Origin: Candidatus Dormiibacterota bacterium
GTDB lineage: Bacteria > Chloroflexota > Dormibacteria > Aeolococcales > Bog-877
Assembly (NCBI GenBank): GCA_013044295.1
Contig: JABEUU010000200.1
Span: forward strand, 1 to 44,904
Direction: 5' to 3'
DNA: 44,904 bases
A program made the translations under genes and the position numbers. Every line of letters starts with the position of its first letter. Within the stretch, counting starts at the first letter, position 1. Positions 36,008 through 43,935 of the stretch are shown here, piece by piece. The notes under the pieces are model-generated. The model saw only the letters and a program-made list of their open reading frames with translations, searched no databases and was not told the origin of the DNA.

Positions 36008-36967
36008 TCAGCCGGCCGCCCGGCGGCCGCCCACCGGCACCGCCTCGGTATCGAGAACTTCTTCCAGAATGGCTTCTCCAGTGGCGCCGCGGAGCTCGGC
36101 ACTGGCGCGCAGTACCAGGCGGTGCAGCAGCACCGGCGAGGCCAGCTCCTTGATGTCCCCTGGGGTCACGTACTGGCGGTTCTCCATCAGGGCGCGGGCC
36201 TGGCTCGCCCGCAGCAGCCCGAGGCTGGCCCGCGCGCTAGCTCCCAAGGCGAGGTCGGGATGGCTGCGGGTGCGCTGCACAATCCGGACCAGATACTCCT
36301 TCAGGTCGGGATCGACATGCACGGCGGCGACCGCTTGCCGGAGGTCGGGGAAGTCCTCCGGACGGGTCACCGGCAGCAGCTCGTCGAGCGGAGAGGAGAC
36401 CCCGAAACGGTCGAGGATCTCGAGCTCGCCGGCGAGATCCGCATAACCCAGCGACACGCGCATCAGGAAGCGGTCCACCTGGGCCTCGGGAAGGGCGAAG
36501 GTGCCCTGATATTCGATCGGGTTCTGGGTCGCCAGCACCACAAACGGATCCGGCAGCGGATGGGTTGTGCCGTCCACGGTCACCTGGCGTTCCTCCATCG
36601 CCTCCAGCAGCGCCGACTGGGTCTTGGGAGTCGCCCGGTTGATCTCATCGGCGAGCAGGATCTGAGTGAAGACCGGGCCCCGCCGGAACTCGAAGACACC
36701 CTGGGTCGGATGATAGATGTTGGCCCCGGTGATGTCTCCCGGGAGCAGGTCTGGGGTGAACTGGACCCGGTCGAAGTGGCAGCCGGTGGCCTTCGCCAGA
36801 GCCTTGGCCAACATCGTCTTGCCGACCCCCGGGACATCCTCGATGAGCACGTGCCCACCCACCAACCAGGCGATCGTGCACAGGTCGATCTGGCGGCGAT
36901 TCCCAACAATCACCGTGCTGACCGCGTCGGCCAACTGGCGCACCGTGTCGGTGGCGGCAACTCCCAC
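36008..36967 (-). CDS. MoxR-family AAA ATPase
   Basis: A 319-residue AAA+ ATPase that remodels or matures partner proteins. Walker A is GVGKTMLAKALA (about residues 44-55), Walker B ILLADEINRA and sensor 1 VLATQNPIEYQGTFALPEAQVDRF. The lid domain has GASARASLGLLRASQARALM. Start GTG follows GAAGGGAG at six bases. It heads a run with DUF58, TgpA-like and MBL genes. TATACT (37021-37026, minus strand) is a likely -10, giving a leader of roughly 45 bases. Confidence 0.95.
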   Translation of the reverse strand: MGVAATDTVRQLADAVSTVIVGNRRQIDLCTIAWLVGGHVLIEDVPGVGKTMLAKALAKATGCHFDRVQFTPDLLPGDITGANIYHPTQGVFEFRRGPVFTQILLADEINRATPKTQSALLEAMEERQVTVDGTTHPLPDPFVVLATQNPIEYQGTFALPEAQVDRFLMRVSLGYADLAGELEILDRFGVSSPLDELLPVTRPEDFPDLRQAVAAVHVDPDLKEYLVRIVQRTRSHPDLALGASARASLGLLRASQARALMENRQYVTPGDIKELASPVLLHRLVLRASAELRGATGEAILEEVLDTEAVPVGGRRAAG

Positions 36968-37020
36968 CGGAAACTCCCTTCGCTAACCGAATCCCGACTA
37001 ACCAGCCAGGATCAAGCGGC

Positions 37021-37026
37021 AGTATA
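37021..37026 (-). promoter_or_regulatory. -10 element of the moxR operon
   Basis: TATACT on the minus strand matches five of six consensus bases and lies 53 bases before the moxR GTG. No clear -35 is visible at 16-18 bases. Confidence 0.4.
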
Positions 37027-37181
37027 AGCCGACGCGGAGCTCCACCGGCCCGGCGCTGCAGCGGTGCCGAGGTTCCTCCACTAAGGGATCAAGCCCACGG
37101 GGTACATCTGTTGCCAATAACCGGGCGTCGCACTGAGCTGGCCCTGCGCTCACAATCGGCCGGGCCCTTTCGCGACCGGCC

Positions 37182-37505
37182 CTAGATGCGCTCCACCCTG
37201 CCCAGTTCCAGCACGAAGACGGTGGCCCTCCCGATCTCCACCTCGACCTCAGCGTCGGCCGCGGCGCCCGAGCTCTTGCCGTGGCTGGCGGAAAGCTGCT
37301 CGTGACGGGGGCGGCAGACGGCGCGCAGCACCCCGATCGCCTCGTCCACCAGGCTGTCGTCGAGGGCCAAGAGAAGCAGCGAGTTGCGCCGCTCCAGGAA
37401 GCCGCCCTCACTGGCCAGCCGGGTCACTCCGAAACCCTGGGCTCCCAGGGCTTCGATGCCTCGGGCCGCGTCCTGCTCGTGGACGATCGCCAGCACCAAT
37501 TTCAA
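37182..37505 (-). CDS. darA: Cyclic-di-AMP receptor DarA/PstA (PII-like)
   Basis: A 107-residue PII-like trimeric protein that binds cyclic di-AMP. Family blocks are KLVLAIVHEQDAARGIEAL, VTRLASEGGFLERRNSLLLLALDD and the C-terminal GRATVFVLELGRVERI. The start is the TTG at 37505, because AAGGAG lies seven bases before it and homology begins at once (KLVLAIV). The track's 37550 extends back into tmk. The TTG overlaps the tmk TGA (TTGA). The tmk-darA(yaaQ) order is the same as in Bacillus and relatives. It implies c-di-AMP signalling in this organism, although no cyclase is in the window. Confidence 0.93.
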   Translation of the reverse strand: MKLVLAIVHEQDAARGIEALGAQGFGVTRLASEGGFLERRNSLLLLALDDSLVDEAIGVLRAVCRPRHEQLSASHGKSSGAAADAEVEVEIGRATVFVLELGRVERI

Positions 37506-38149
37506 TCGGATCTCCTTGCGGCGAGGCGCTCCCGGGCCACTCGCTGACATTCCATCGCCAGATCTCCCGGTTGCTGATCGGCCTGAAGCAGGACCGCGCG
37601 AGCTGGGAAGGTCCGAGCCACCGCCTGATACCCCGCCCGGACCCGTTCATGGTACTGGCTGGACTCGGACTCCACCCGGTCGGGCGGCAAATCGCTGGCC
37701 CGCCTGCCCCTGGCGGTGGCCACCGGCAGGTCCAAAATCAAGGTGAGGTCGGGGAGTCGCTCCACCTGGCAGATGCGGTGCATAGCCATGATTCCGTCCC
37801 AGGGCACTCCCCGGGCCCCCTGGTAGACCAAGTTGGAGTCGAGGTAGCGGTCTGAGACCACCACCTCGCCGCGGGCGAGGGCTGGATAGATCACCTCGTG
37901 AGCCAGCTGGATCCTGGCCGCCAGGAAGAGGGAGGCCTCCGCCCAGCCCTCCAGCTCCCAGCCGCTGGTGGGCTCCAGGAGCAACTCGCGCAGCCGCTCG
38001 CCCAGGACAGTTGTGCCGGGGTCGCGGACCACCTTCACCACGTGGCCCTCCTTGCTGAGCGCCTCAGCCAGCAGCCCGGCCTGGGTTGTCTTGCCCGAGC
38101 CGTCGAGGCCCTCCACGGTGATGAAGAAGCCGCTGTCAGAATCCGTCAC
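37502..38149 (-). CDS. tmk: Thymidylate kinase
   Basis: Phosphorylates dTMP to dTDP for DNA synthesis. 215 residues, with P-loop FFITVEGLDGSGKTTQAGLL at 8-27, the DR(Y) motif in VVSDRYLDSNLVYQGARG (about 95-112) and LPDLTLILDLPV. A lid-like segment near RASDLPPDRVESE follows. Start GTG has GGAGG seven bases upstream. The stop overlaps the darA start, so the receptor is translated in fixed ratio to the kinase. It lies 61 bases past the R3H ATPase gene. Confidence 0.95.
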   Translation of the reverse strand: MTDSDSGFFITVEGLDGSGKTTQAGLLAEALSKEGHVVKVVRDPGTTVLGERLRELLLEPTSGWELEGWAEASLFLAARIQLAHEVIYPALARGEVVVSDRYLDSNLVYQGARGVPWDGIMAMHRICQVERLPDLTLILDLPVATARGRRASDLPPDRVESESSQYHERVRAGYQAVARTFPARAVLLQADQQPGDLAMECQRVARERLAARRSD

Positions 38150-38210
38150 CTGGCCGCCTCCAAATCGGTTGGTGCTGATCCGGGCGTGGTCCGCCGCGGG
38201 GCCGCCGTGC

Positions 38211-39827
38211 TCAGGACGCCTGGCTACCCGGGTAGATCCGCAGCCGCCGCCGAGGCTCCTTGCCGGTGCTGCGCGCGATCAGGTCGTGCTCCTCCACCAG
38301 CTGATGCTGGAGGCGACGCACATAGGCGTTCTGCGGCGAGAGCTCGACTGCGGTTCCGCCGCGGGCGCGCTCAATTCCGTCCCTCGCCTCGCGCAGGGCG
38401 GCGTCGGTGGGATCGACCTGCTCCAGGTTGTAGAGCTGGCTCAAAAAGGCCCGGATCTGAGCGACCGTGTTGCTGCGCAGAACCGAGATCGGAATGCCGT
38501 CCGCCTCCGCCGCCCTAAGCGGCGAATCCTGGCGCCGGTAGTAGTTCTTCAGGGTCAGCACCATGTCGGCGTCGTCGACGTGATGCTGGATGCGGACCGG
38601 CAGCTTGAGCTCTCTGACCGCCTGCTCCAGGTAGACCCGGGACACCCCATAGGGAAAGACCGAGGTGTCGGACACGGTCCCCTGGCCGCTGTGGCCGTTG
38701 ACCAACTCGGCCAGGGAGGTGGGTCGGCGTCCCTTGCTCGCCGCGGGCTCCAGCCCGAACAGCTCCCGGGATCCTCGGTCATCGAACGGAGCCGGCTCGA
38801 CCAGCCGGGTGCTGAGGCCCTTGCCTCCGCTCATCTCCCGCAGCTGGGCTGGGTGCGGGCGCCCCCGGAGGGCGTCGTCGACCACGTCTGCCAGGGGCAT
38901 GTGCACGGTCACCCGGTGGCGGTCGACGATCTCCACCAGGGCGTCGAAGGTGGGGGGAGCCTTGCGCTCCAACACCGACTTCTGGGTGCCCCTGCGGCGG
39001 GCCTCCTCATCGGATAGGGTGACGGTCTGGATCCCTCCCAGGAGATCGTTGAGGGTGGGGTTGACCAGCAGGTTGTCCAGGGAGTTGCCATGGGCGGTGG
39101 CGACCAGTTGGACACCCCTTTCGGCGATTGTCCGCGCCGCCGCCGCCTCCAGCTCGGTCCCGATCTCGTCGATGACGATGACCTCGGGCATGTGGTTCTC
39201 CACCGCCTCGATCATCACCCCGTGTTGCAGCTCGGGCCGGGCAACCTGCATTCGGCGAGCCCTCCCGATTCCGGGATGAGGGATGTCGCCGTCGCCGGCG
39301 ATCTCATTACTGGTGTCGACGATCATCACGCGCTTGCGGCTCTCGTCCGCCAGGATGCGCGCCACCTCTCGCAGCATGGTGGTCTTGCCCACGCCGGGTT
39401 TGCCCAGCAGCAGCAGACTCTGGCCGCTGACGACGATGTCGCGGATGATCTCCACCCGACCGGTGACCGCCCTGCCCACCCGGCAGGTGAGGCCGACAAT
39501 CTCGCCGGAGCGGTTGCGGATGGCGGAGATCCGATGGAGGGTGCGGGCGATCCCGGCCCGGTTGTCACCACCGAAGGCCCCGATGCGAGCCGCCACTCCG
39601 GCGATGTCGTCCATGGTGACGGGGGTGTGCCCCAGGAGAATCTCTCGGCCTTCAAAGCGTGCCTCGGGCTCGCGTCCCAGGTCGAGCACGATTTCGAGCA
39701 GATCGCCCGCGTCCTCGGGCAGAGCGTGGACAGCGTCACGCAGGGGCGCAGGCAGAGTGCCGACCAGAAGTTCCAACTCCTCTTCGAACGAGGGACCGAA
39801 TGGAAGCGGCGAAGCGGTCAGGCGCAT
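38211..39827 (-). CDS. R3H domain AAA ATPase (Ycf45 / SpoIIIAA-like)
   Basis: A 538-residue protein of the Ycf45-type family found in cyanobacteria, plastids, Chloroflexota and Firmicutes. A SpoIIIAA-like secretion-type ATPase domain holds Walker A GKPGVGKTTMLREVARIL at about 142-159 and Walker B EVIVIDEIGTELEAAAARTIAERG. A middle region includes YGVSRVYLEQAVRELKLPVRI. A C-terminal R3H domain ends the chain (VELSPQNAYVRRLQHQLVEEHDLIARSTGKEP), expected to bind single-stranded nucleic acid. Cellular role unknown. AGGAGG stands only one base before the ATG, too close for ordinary initiation, and two short leader ORFs run into this start. Confidence 0.92.
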   Translation of the reverse strand: MRLTASPLPFGPSFEEELELLVGTLPAPLRDAVHALPEDAGDLLEIVLDLGREPEARFEGREILLGHTPVTMDDIAGVAARIGAFGGDNRAGIARTLHRISAIRNRSGEIVGLTCRVGRAVTGRVEIIRDIVVSGQSLLLLGKPGVGKTTMLREVARILADESRKRVMIVDTSNEIAGDGDIPHPGIGRARRMQVARPELQHGVMIEAVENHMPEVIVIDEIGTELEAAAARTIAERGVQLVATAHGNSLDNLLVNPTLNDLLGGIQTVTLSDEEARRRGTQKSVLERKAPPTFDALVEIVDRHRVTVHMPLADVVDDALRGRPHPAQLREMSGGKGLSTRLVEPAPFDDRGSRELFGLEPAASKGRRPTSLAELVNGHSGQGTVSDTSVFPYGVSRVYLEQAVRELKLPVRIQHHVDDADMVLTLKNYYRRQDSPLRAAEADGIPISVLRSNTVAQIRAFLSQLYNLEQVDPTDAALREARDGIERARGGTAVELSPQNAYVRRLQHQLVEEHDLIARSTGKEPRRRLRIYPGSQAS

Positions 39828-39892
39828 GCCTCCTTCGCGGCGATGGAGGATGGACCCCAGGCCCGAGTGGGGCGGCCGACTCTAGCTGTCAT
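39818..39892 (-). CDS. Possible 24-residue leader ORF overlapping the R3H ATPase start
   Basis: ATG at 39892 overlaps the stop of the preceding 21-residue ORF (ATGA), and its own TGA lies ten bases inside the R3H gene. The peptide (MTARVGRPTRAWGPSS...) has no known match. 18 of 24 codons end in G or C. It could deliver ribosomes to the R3H ATG, whose AGGAGG is badly spaced, but chance cannot be excluded. Confidence 0.28.
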   Translation of the reverse strand: MTARVGRPTRAWGPSSIAAKEACA

Positions 39893-39954
39893 GCCTCCCG
39901 TCGCAGGACGGCCTGGATCGAAAGGCGAGCGCCCGTCAACCGACCTCCTGTCAC
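39889..39954 (-). CDS. Possible 21-residue leaderless ORF at the start of the R3H operon
   Basis: A GTG at 39954 lies six bases past TATATT (39961-39966, minus strand), the usual leaderless geometry here. The peptide (MTGGRLTGARLSIQAVLRREA) ends in a TGA overlapping the next ORF by four bases. No homology is recognised. Confidence 0.28.
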   Translation of the reverse strand: MTGGRLTGARLSIQAVLRREA

Positions 39955-39960
39955 GCCCTG

Positions 39961-39966
39961 AATATA
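39961..39966 (-). promoter_or_regulatory. -10 element upstream of the R3H ATPase gene
   Basis: TATATT on the minus strand is a good TANNNT -10 in the 172-base gap between the tandem GNAT gene and the R3H gene. It would give a leader of roughly 130 bases for the R3H message. Confidence 0.4.
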
Positions 39967-39999
39967 GCGCACGGCGACCTCTGGGGTGGGCGGATCGGT

Positions 40000-41049
40000 T
40001 CAGCGGCTGCCGTCTCCAAACGACCGGGCCTGAACCACCGGAATGGCCCCAGCGATGGCCCGCTGCGCCGGCTTGAGCGCAGGCTTGGCGCGCAGCTTCA
40101 TGGGTAGATCCCTGGCCATCAGGAGCTGGGTGGCGACCGGTTCGAAGCCGCGGGCGGCGACCGCCCTGGCCAGCTCGCCGTCATAGTGACGGAGCAGACA
40201 GATAGTGGCGCCCTGGGGCAATCTTCCCAGCAGCCCGTGCACCGCCTCCACAGACATCTCCTTATGCTGCGGGTCGAGCATCATGCTGATTTGGGTGGGC
40301 CGCGCCCGGGCTGCGGAGCGCACCCCGGCCCAGGCGACCACCTGCCCCTCGCGCTCTATCACGTAGTGCCGGGAATCGCCGCTGCGGGCCTCGAGTCGGC
40401 TCAGCCAGCCGAGCTGGAAGGTGGCCCGCCACTGCTTGAGGGACGGCGCTTCGACGGCCGCCACGGCATGGGGTGCGGTGCGCAGGTAGAGCAGGTAAAC
40501 CCCGAGAAGATCCTCCCGCCGGGCCGGCACCCACGGCTCCGGGGGCTGGTGGGGAGGTTGGGGAAGCTCGCGGAAGCTGATCTGTTCGCTGGCATAGGGC
40601 TGGAATCCCTGCTCCCGCAGCAGGCTGGCCAGCGCGTGCCCCTCGGGGATCCGCACCAGAAACCGGCTCACGCCCCGGGCCAGCCCCTCGTTGAACAGAT
40701 ACTGCAGCAACGGTACGCCCGCGAAGTGGCCCTCGGCGCTGGCATCCAGGCAGAGGTTGATCACCTGCCAGGCCCGGCCCCCGGGCGCCGGCTCCGCCTG
40801 CACGAAGCCGATGATTCGACCGTGATGTTCGGCGACGAAGAGCTGGTCGCCGACATCCGCCAGAGGCATCAGGGCGGAGAGGCTCTTGGTCAGGATCGAC
40901 CAGGCCCTGGCCAGGCCGGCCCCGGGGACCGGGCTGTGGGGGCCGGCCGCGGCCAGACGCTGAGTGAGTTCCTCCTCCACCTCCATGGTGGTCCGGTAGA
41001 GGTCGTCAACCTGGCCGAGATCGCGGTAGCTGGCCGAGCGCACCTGCAT
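40000..41049 (-). CDS. Tandem GNAT-family N-acetyltransferase
   Basis: The product (349 residues from the ATG at 41049) appears to hold two GNAT-like halves, as in mycothiol synthase. The N-terminal half spans residues 1-165, with MQVRSASYRDLGQVDDLYR and FVAEHHGRIIGFVQAEP. The weaker second half includes VIEREGQVVAWAGVRSAARARPTQISMMLDPQ. Neither half shows a perfect acetyl-CoA P-loop (QxxGxG/A), so activity is uncertain. The start could also be 41064 (MHTKTMQV) or the track's 41115. No ribosome site favours any. It lies 123 bases after pdxT and 172 before the R3H gene. Confidence 0.78.
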   Translation of the reverse strand: MQVRSASYRDLGQVDDLYRTTMEVEEELTQRLAAAGPHSPVPGAGLARAWSILTKSLSALMPLADVGDQLFVAEHHGRIIGFVQAEPAPGGRAWQVINLCLDASAEGHFAGVPLLQYLFNEGLARGVSRFLVRIPEGHALASLLREQGFQPYASEQISFRELPQPPHQPPEPWVPARREDLLGVYLLYLRTAPHAVAAVEAPSLKQWRATFQLGWLSRLEARSGDSRHYVIEREGQVVAWAGVRSAARARPTQISMMLDPQHKEMSVEAVHGLLGRLPQGATICLLRHYDGELARAVAARGFEPVATQLLMARDLPMKLRAKPALKPAQRAIAGAIPVVQARSFGDGSR

Positions 41050-41091
41050 GGTCTTAGTGTGCATCCCGGACGGCAGCAACGTCAGGCACGG

Positions 41092-41113
41092 GGGCGGCTC
41101 ATGAGCGCCGCCC
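41092..41113. terminator. Hairpin between pdxT and the GNAT gene
   Basis: GGGCGGC (41092-41098) and GCCGCCC (41107-41113) pair perfectly over an 8-base loop. It sits about 60 bases past the pdxT stop. No T tract follows on either strand, so termination of pdxST is only a possibility. Confidence 0.35.
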
Positions 41114-41172
41114 ATCCCTCGACTGGGACCAGCCGACCGCTCGGCCGACCGTCAGGGGGCGGACGTTGGGGC

Positions 41173-41751
41173 TCACAGCCCGGCGAGGAAGAGCTGGTGG
41201 AATCTGGGGTCTCCGGTGATCTCCGGGTGGAAGGTGAGGGCCATGTTCCGCCCCTGCCTGACGGCCGCAGGCTGACCCTGGTGCCGGGCCAGGACCTCGA
41301 CCGTGGGCCCTACCTCCTCGATGGACGGTGCGCGGATGAAGGCGACCAGGATCGGCTGGCTGCCGATGGCGGGCACCTCCAGCCAGACCTCGCCCGACTC
41401 CTGCTGGCGGCCAAAGGCGTTGCGCCTCACCACGATGTCGAACAGCCCCAAGGTGAACTGCTGGGGGAGGCCGTCTCGGATCTCGCGGGCGGCCAGGATG
41501 GTTCCCGCACAGGTGGCCATGCAGGCCATGCCATGCGCGAATGCGTCCTGGAGCGGCTGGCGCAGCGAGCGAGCCTCGATGAGTCGGCCCATGGTGGTGC
41601 TCTCACCACCGGGCAGGACCAATCCGGCCAGGCCGATCATGTCCTCAGGAAGGCGGACGGTGCGCGCCCTGACCCCGCACTCCCGGAGCAGGCGAATGTG
41701 CTCTCGAAAGTCGCCCTGCAGCGCCAGCACCCCGACCTCGGGCGCGGTCAC
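41173..41751 (-). CDS. pdxT: Pyridoxal 5'-phosphate synthase glutaminase subunit PdxT
   Basis: Hydrolyses glutamine and channels ammonia to PdxS for vitamin B6 synthesis. 192 residues with the class I amidotransferase triad: Cys in MACMATCAGTILAA, and His and Glu in TFHPEITGD. GVLALQGDFREHIRLLRECG and LPGGESTTMGRL (oxyanion loop) are family blocks. The start is GTG, 20 bases past the pdxS stop, so both subunits come from one message. Confidence 0.96.
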   Translation of the reverse strand: MTAPEVGVLALQGDFREHIRLLRECGVRARTVRLPEDMIGLAGLVLPGGESTTMGRLIEARSLRQPLQDAFAHGMACMATCAGTILAAREIRDGLPQQFTLGLFDIVVRRNAFGRQQESGEVWLEVPAIGSQPILVAFIRAPSIEEVGPTVEVLARHQGQPAAVRQGRNMALTFHPEITGDPRFHQLFLAGL

Positions 41752-41771
41752 AGCACCAGGTCCGAATTCAG

Positions 41772-42671
41772 TCAGATGCCCCTCACCGCCAGCAACTCCT
41801 CAGGTCGCAAGCTGGAGGTGCTGATGCCCACCATTGCCTCGCCCAGGTTTTCGCTGACCTCAGCTAGGATTTCTGGCTTGTCGAAGTACGTGGTGGCCTG
41901 GACGATCGCCTTGGCACGGCGCAGGGGGTCTCCACTCTTGAAGATCCCGCTGCCCACGAAGTTGCCGTCACAACCGAGCTGCATCATGAGCGCCGCGTCG
42001 GCGGGGGTGGCGATCCCGCCCGCGGAGAAGTTCACCACAGGCAGCCGTCCCGTCTCCGAAACCTCCCGCACCAGCTCCAATGAGGCTCCCAGCTCCTTGG
42101 CCGCCGAGGCCAGCTCCTCGGAGCGCAGCCCGTGCAGCCTCCTTATCCCCTGGCTCACGGCCCGCATGTGCCTGACCGCCTCGACCACATCTCCGGTGCC
42201 GGCCTCGCCCTTGGTGCGGATCATGGCCGCCCCCTCAGAGATCCGCCGCAGGGCCTCACCGAGGTTGCGGGCGCCACAGACGAAAGGCACCTTGAAAAGC
42301 CACTTGTCGACGTGGTTCTCCTCGTCGGCAGGGGTGAGCACCTCGGACTCATCTATGTAGTCGATCCCCAGGACCTCCAGGATCTGAGCCTCGACGAAGT
42401 GGCCGATGCGGCACTTCGCCATCACCGGGATCGAGACCGCGCCCATGATGGCCTTGACCAGTTGCGGGTCGCTCATGCGGGCAACCCCACCTTGGGCGCG
42501 GATGTCGGCGGGCACACGCTCGAGGGCCATAACCGCGACGGCTCCTGCCTCCTGGGCGATCTCAGCCTGCTCGGGGGTGACCACATCCATGATCACGCCG
42601 CCCTTGAGCATCTCCGCCAAGCCCCGCTTGACCCTGGCGGTCCCAGTCTCCACGTGTCCGTTCTGGCTCAT
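41772..42671 (-). CDS. pdxS: Pyridoxal 5'-phosphate synthase subunit PdxS
   Basis: Builds PLP from ribose 5-phosphate, glyceraldehyde 3-phosphate and ammonia, forming the dodecameric core with PdxT. The real start is the ATG at 42671 (299 residues): AAGGGA lies about six bases before it and homology begins at [17 protein letters not shown]. The track's 43055 adds 128 residues without homology. Barrel blocks [70 protein letters not shown] and [20 protein letters not shown] are all present. Confidence 0.97.
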   Translation of the reverse strand: MSQNGHVETGTARVKRGLAEMLKGGVIMDVVTPEQAEIAQEAGAVAVMALERVPADIRAQGGVARMSDPQLVKAIMGAVSIPVMAKCRIGHFVEAQILEVLGIDYIDESEVLTPADEENHVDKWLFKVPFVCGARNLGEALRRISEGAAMIRTKGEAGTGDVVEAVRHMRAVSQGIRRLHGLRSEELASAAKELGASLELVREVSETGRLPVVNFSAGGIATPADAALMMQLGCDGNFVGSGIFKSGDPLRRAKAIVQATTYFDKPEILAEVSENLGEAMVGISTSSLRPEELLAVRGI

Positions 42672-43047
42672 CTCATCCCTTCGGCCCCGGCACACCGAGG
42701 CCGCCTCCTGCAGTTCCGACGTGAACCTCGATTGTAGTCCAGCCGTCCGATTCCACGAAGCAGCGAGCGGTGCTCGGGGCGGCTGGCATGTTGGGACGGG
42801 TCGCCCGCACCCACCTCTAGGGGCCCCAAGGTGGTCTCTGCCAGGCAGCGAGACACGGCCCAGCCGATCTACGCTTTCGTACTTTTGCCGAGGCCGCATT
42901 CTGGCGCTGTCGACGGGCCCGGTCCAAGTGGTATCGGCTAACGCCCAGGCTGGCCGCAGCGGCGTCTGCGCCACGACGTCGCCGGCGGTGCCATCTGGGT
43001 GGGAGTTGAACGGTGGCCACCCTCGTAGTGCGTTAGGCTGCTTGGGA
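42672..43047. other. Intergenic region between pdxS and tRNA-Lys
   Basis: It holds the pdxS promoter candidate (TACAAT at 42731-42736 on the minus strand, start near 42724, leader of about 50 bases). I see no PdxR-like operator, riboswitch or repeat. A short minus-strand frame at about 42817-43020 contains an HTH-like stretch ([17 protein letters not shown]) but has no clear gene structure. Confidence 0.5.
42731..42736 (-). promoter_or_regulatory. -10 element of pdxST
   Basis: TACAAT on the minus strand, 60 bases before the pdxS ATG, matches five of six consensus bases. The -35 is poor. Confidence 0.45.
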
Positions 43048-43122
43048 GCCGCCATGGCGCAGTGGTAGCGCAGGGGCCTTTTAAGCCCAGGGTCGCAGGT
43101 TCGAATCCTGCTGGCGGCACCA
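43048..43122 (+). tRNA. tRNA-Lys, anticodon UUU, CCA encoded
   Basis: A 75-base cloverleaf can be folded directly. The acceptor stem is GCCGCCA/TGGCGGC, the D-arm GCGC...GCGC with loop AGTGGTA, and the anticodon loop CTTTTAA (anticodon TTT). The T-arm is GCAGG-TTCGAAT-CCTGC, the discriminator is A, and CCA is encoded. The first anticodon-stem pair is a G-A mismatch. An integrase remnant begins just downstream, so the 3' half probably served as an attachment site. Confidence 0.93.
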
Positions 43123-43244
43123 CATGTTGGGTCTCAGGGCGGACGTCTATTACCATGACGAAGCGGGCTCCGGGACCGTTGACGGCAGTTTTGACAGCAA
43201 TTACGGGCGGCCCTCGGCGCACGCTGGCGAGCACCGGCGGACGG

Positions 43245-43930
43245 CGGGCCGACGGGGAAACCTAGAGGGAAGCGTCTACCAGCGGGCCGACGGCGGGTGG
43301 CCCAGGCCACCTCCCCCTCGGGGGCCAAGCTGTACCGCCTCGCCACGTACCGGGCGGACTCAGCCGCCAAGCTCACCAGCGCTGTGGCGGCGTTTTCCGA
43401 GGATCGCACCTCCCCTCCCGAGCGGCAGACCGTTGCCGACTTCCTCGAGGGCTGGTTGGAGAACACCGCCCGTCCCTCGGTTCGGGCCTCCACCTACGAG
43501 ACAGATGCCGGAGTGGTGTGGCACCACCTCATCCCCGACCTCGGCCGGATCCGGCTAAGCCGCCTCACCCCGATGAGGTCCAGGGGACGCTGAATCGCAA
43601 GCTGGGGGCCGGGCAGTCGCCCCGCCGAGTCGACTACCTCCGGGGCATCCTCCACCGCGCTCTCAGGCTCTCCGCTGGGGGCTGGTGGGCAGGGATGTCG
43701 CCGCACTGGTCCGCTCGCCCAAGCAGGTCCGCTACGAGATCCAGCCCCTGGACCCGGACGAGGTGAGGGTCCTCATGCCAGAGGTGCTCTTCGCGCCGGC
43801 GATCGCCACGGGCATGCGAAGAGGGGAGCTCCTGGGCCTGCGCTGGGAGGATGTCGACCTGCCTCGCCGGGTCCTGCACGTCAGGCGGGCCCTGGAGCGC
43901 CAGGCGCTCGCGCTGGGTTCGGGGCACCGA
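43245..43930 (+). pseudogene. Tyrosine integrase remnant with three frameshifts and missing C-terminus
   Basis: Four pieces of one tyrosine recombinase follow each other in different frames. First GNLEGSVYQRADGGW (N-terminal AP2-like). Then VAQATSPSGAKLYRL and TVADFLEGWLENTARPS...HHLIPDLGRIRLSRLTP (SAM-like core-binding domain). Then DEVQGTLNRKLGAGQSPRRVDYLRGILHRAL. Finally LRWGLVGRDVAALVRSP and ATGMRRGELLGLRWEDVDL, which holds the first catalytic Arg. The HxLR box and the catalytic Tyr are absent, and the coding trace ends just before a GNAT-like gene. Lying about 120 bases past tRNA-Lys, it is the relic of an integrated element. Confidence 0.88.
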
Positions 43931-43935
43931 CGACG

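Noticed and set aside
40186-42360. A 724-residue plus-strand ORF opposite pdxS, pdxT and the GNAT gene
   Set aside because: It crosses three supported minus-strand genes and has no recognisable motif; antisense shadow due to high GC.
42817-43020. Minus-strand frame with an HTH-like stretch between pdxS and tRNA-Lys
   Set aside because: Only about 20 residues look like a helix-turn-helix, the rest is Arg-rich and no start or neighbour supports a gene.
43006-43039. Promoter for tRNA-Lys (TTGAAC and TAGGCT)
   Set aside because: The spacer would be 22 bases, outside the normal range. TAGGCT alone is too weak to list.
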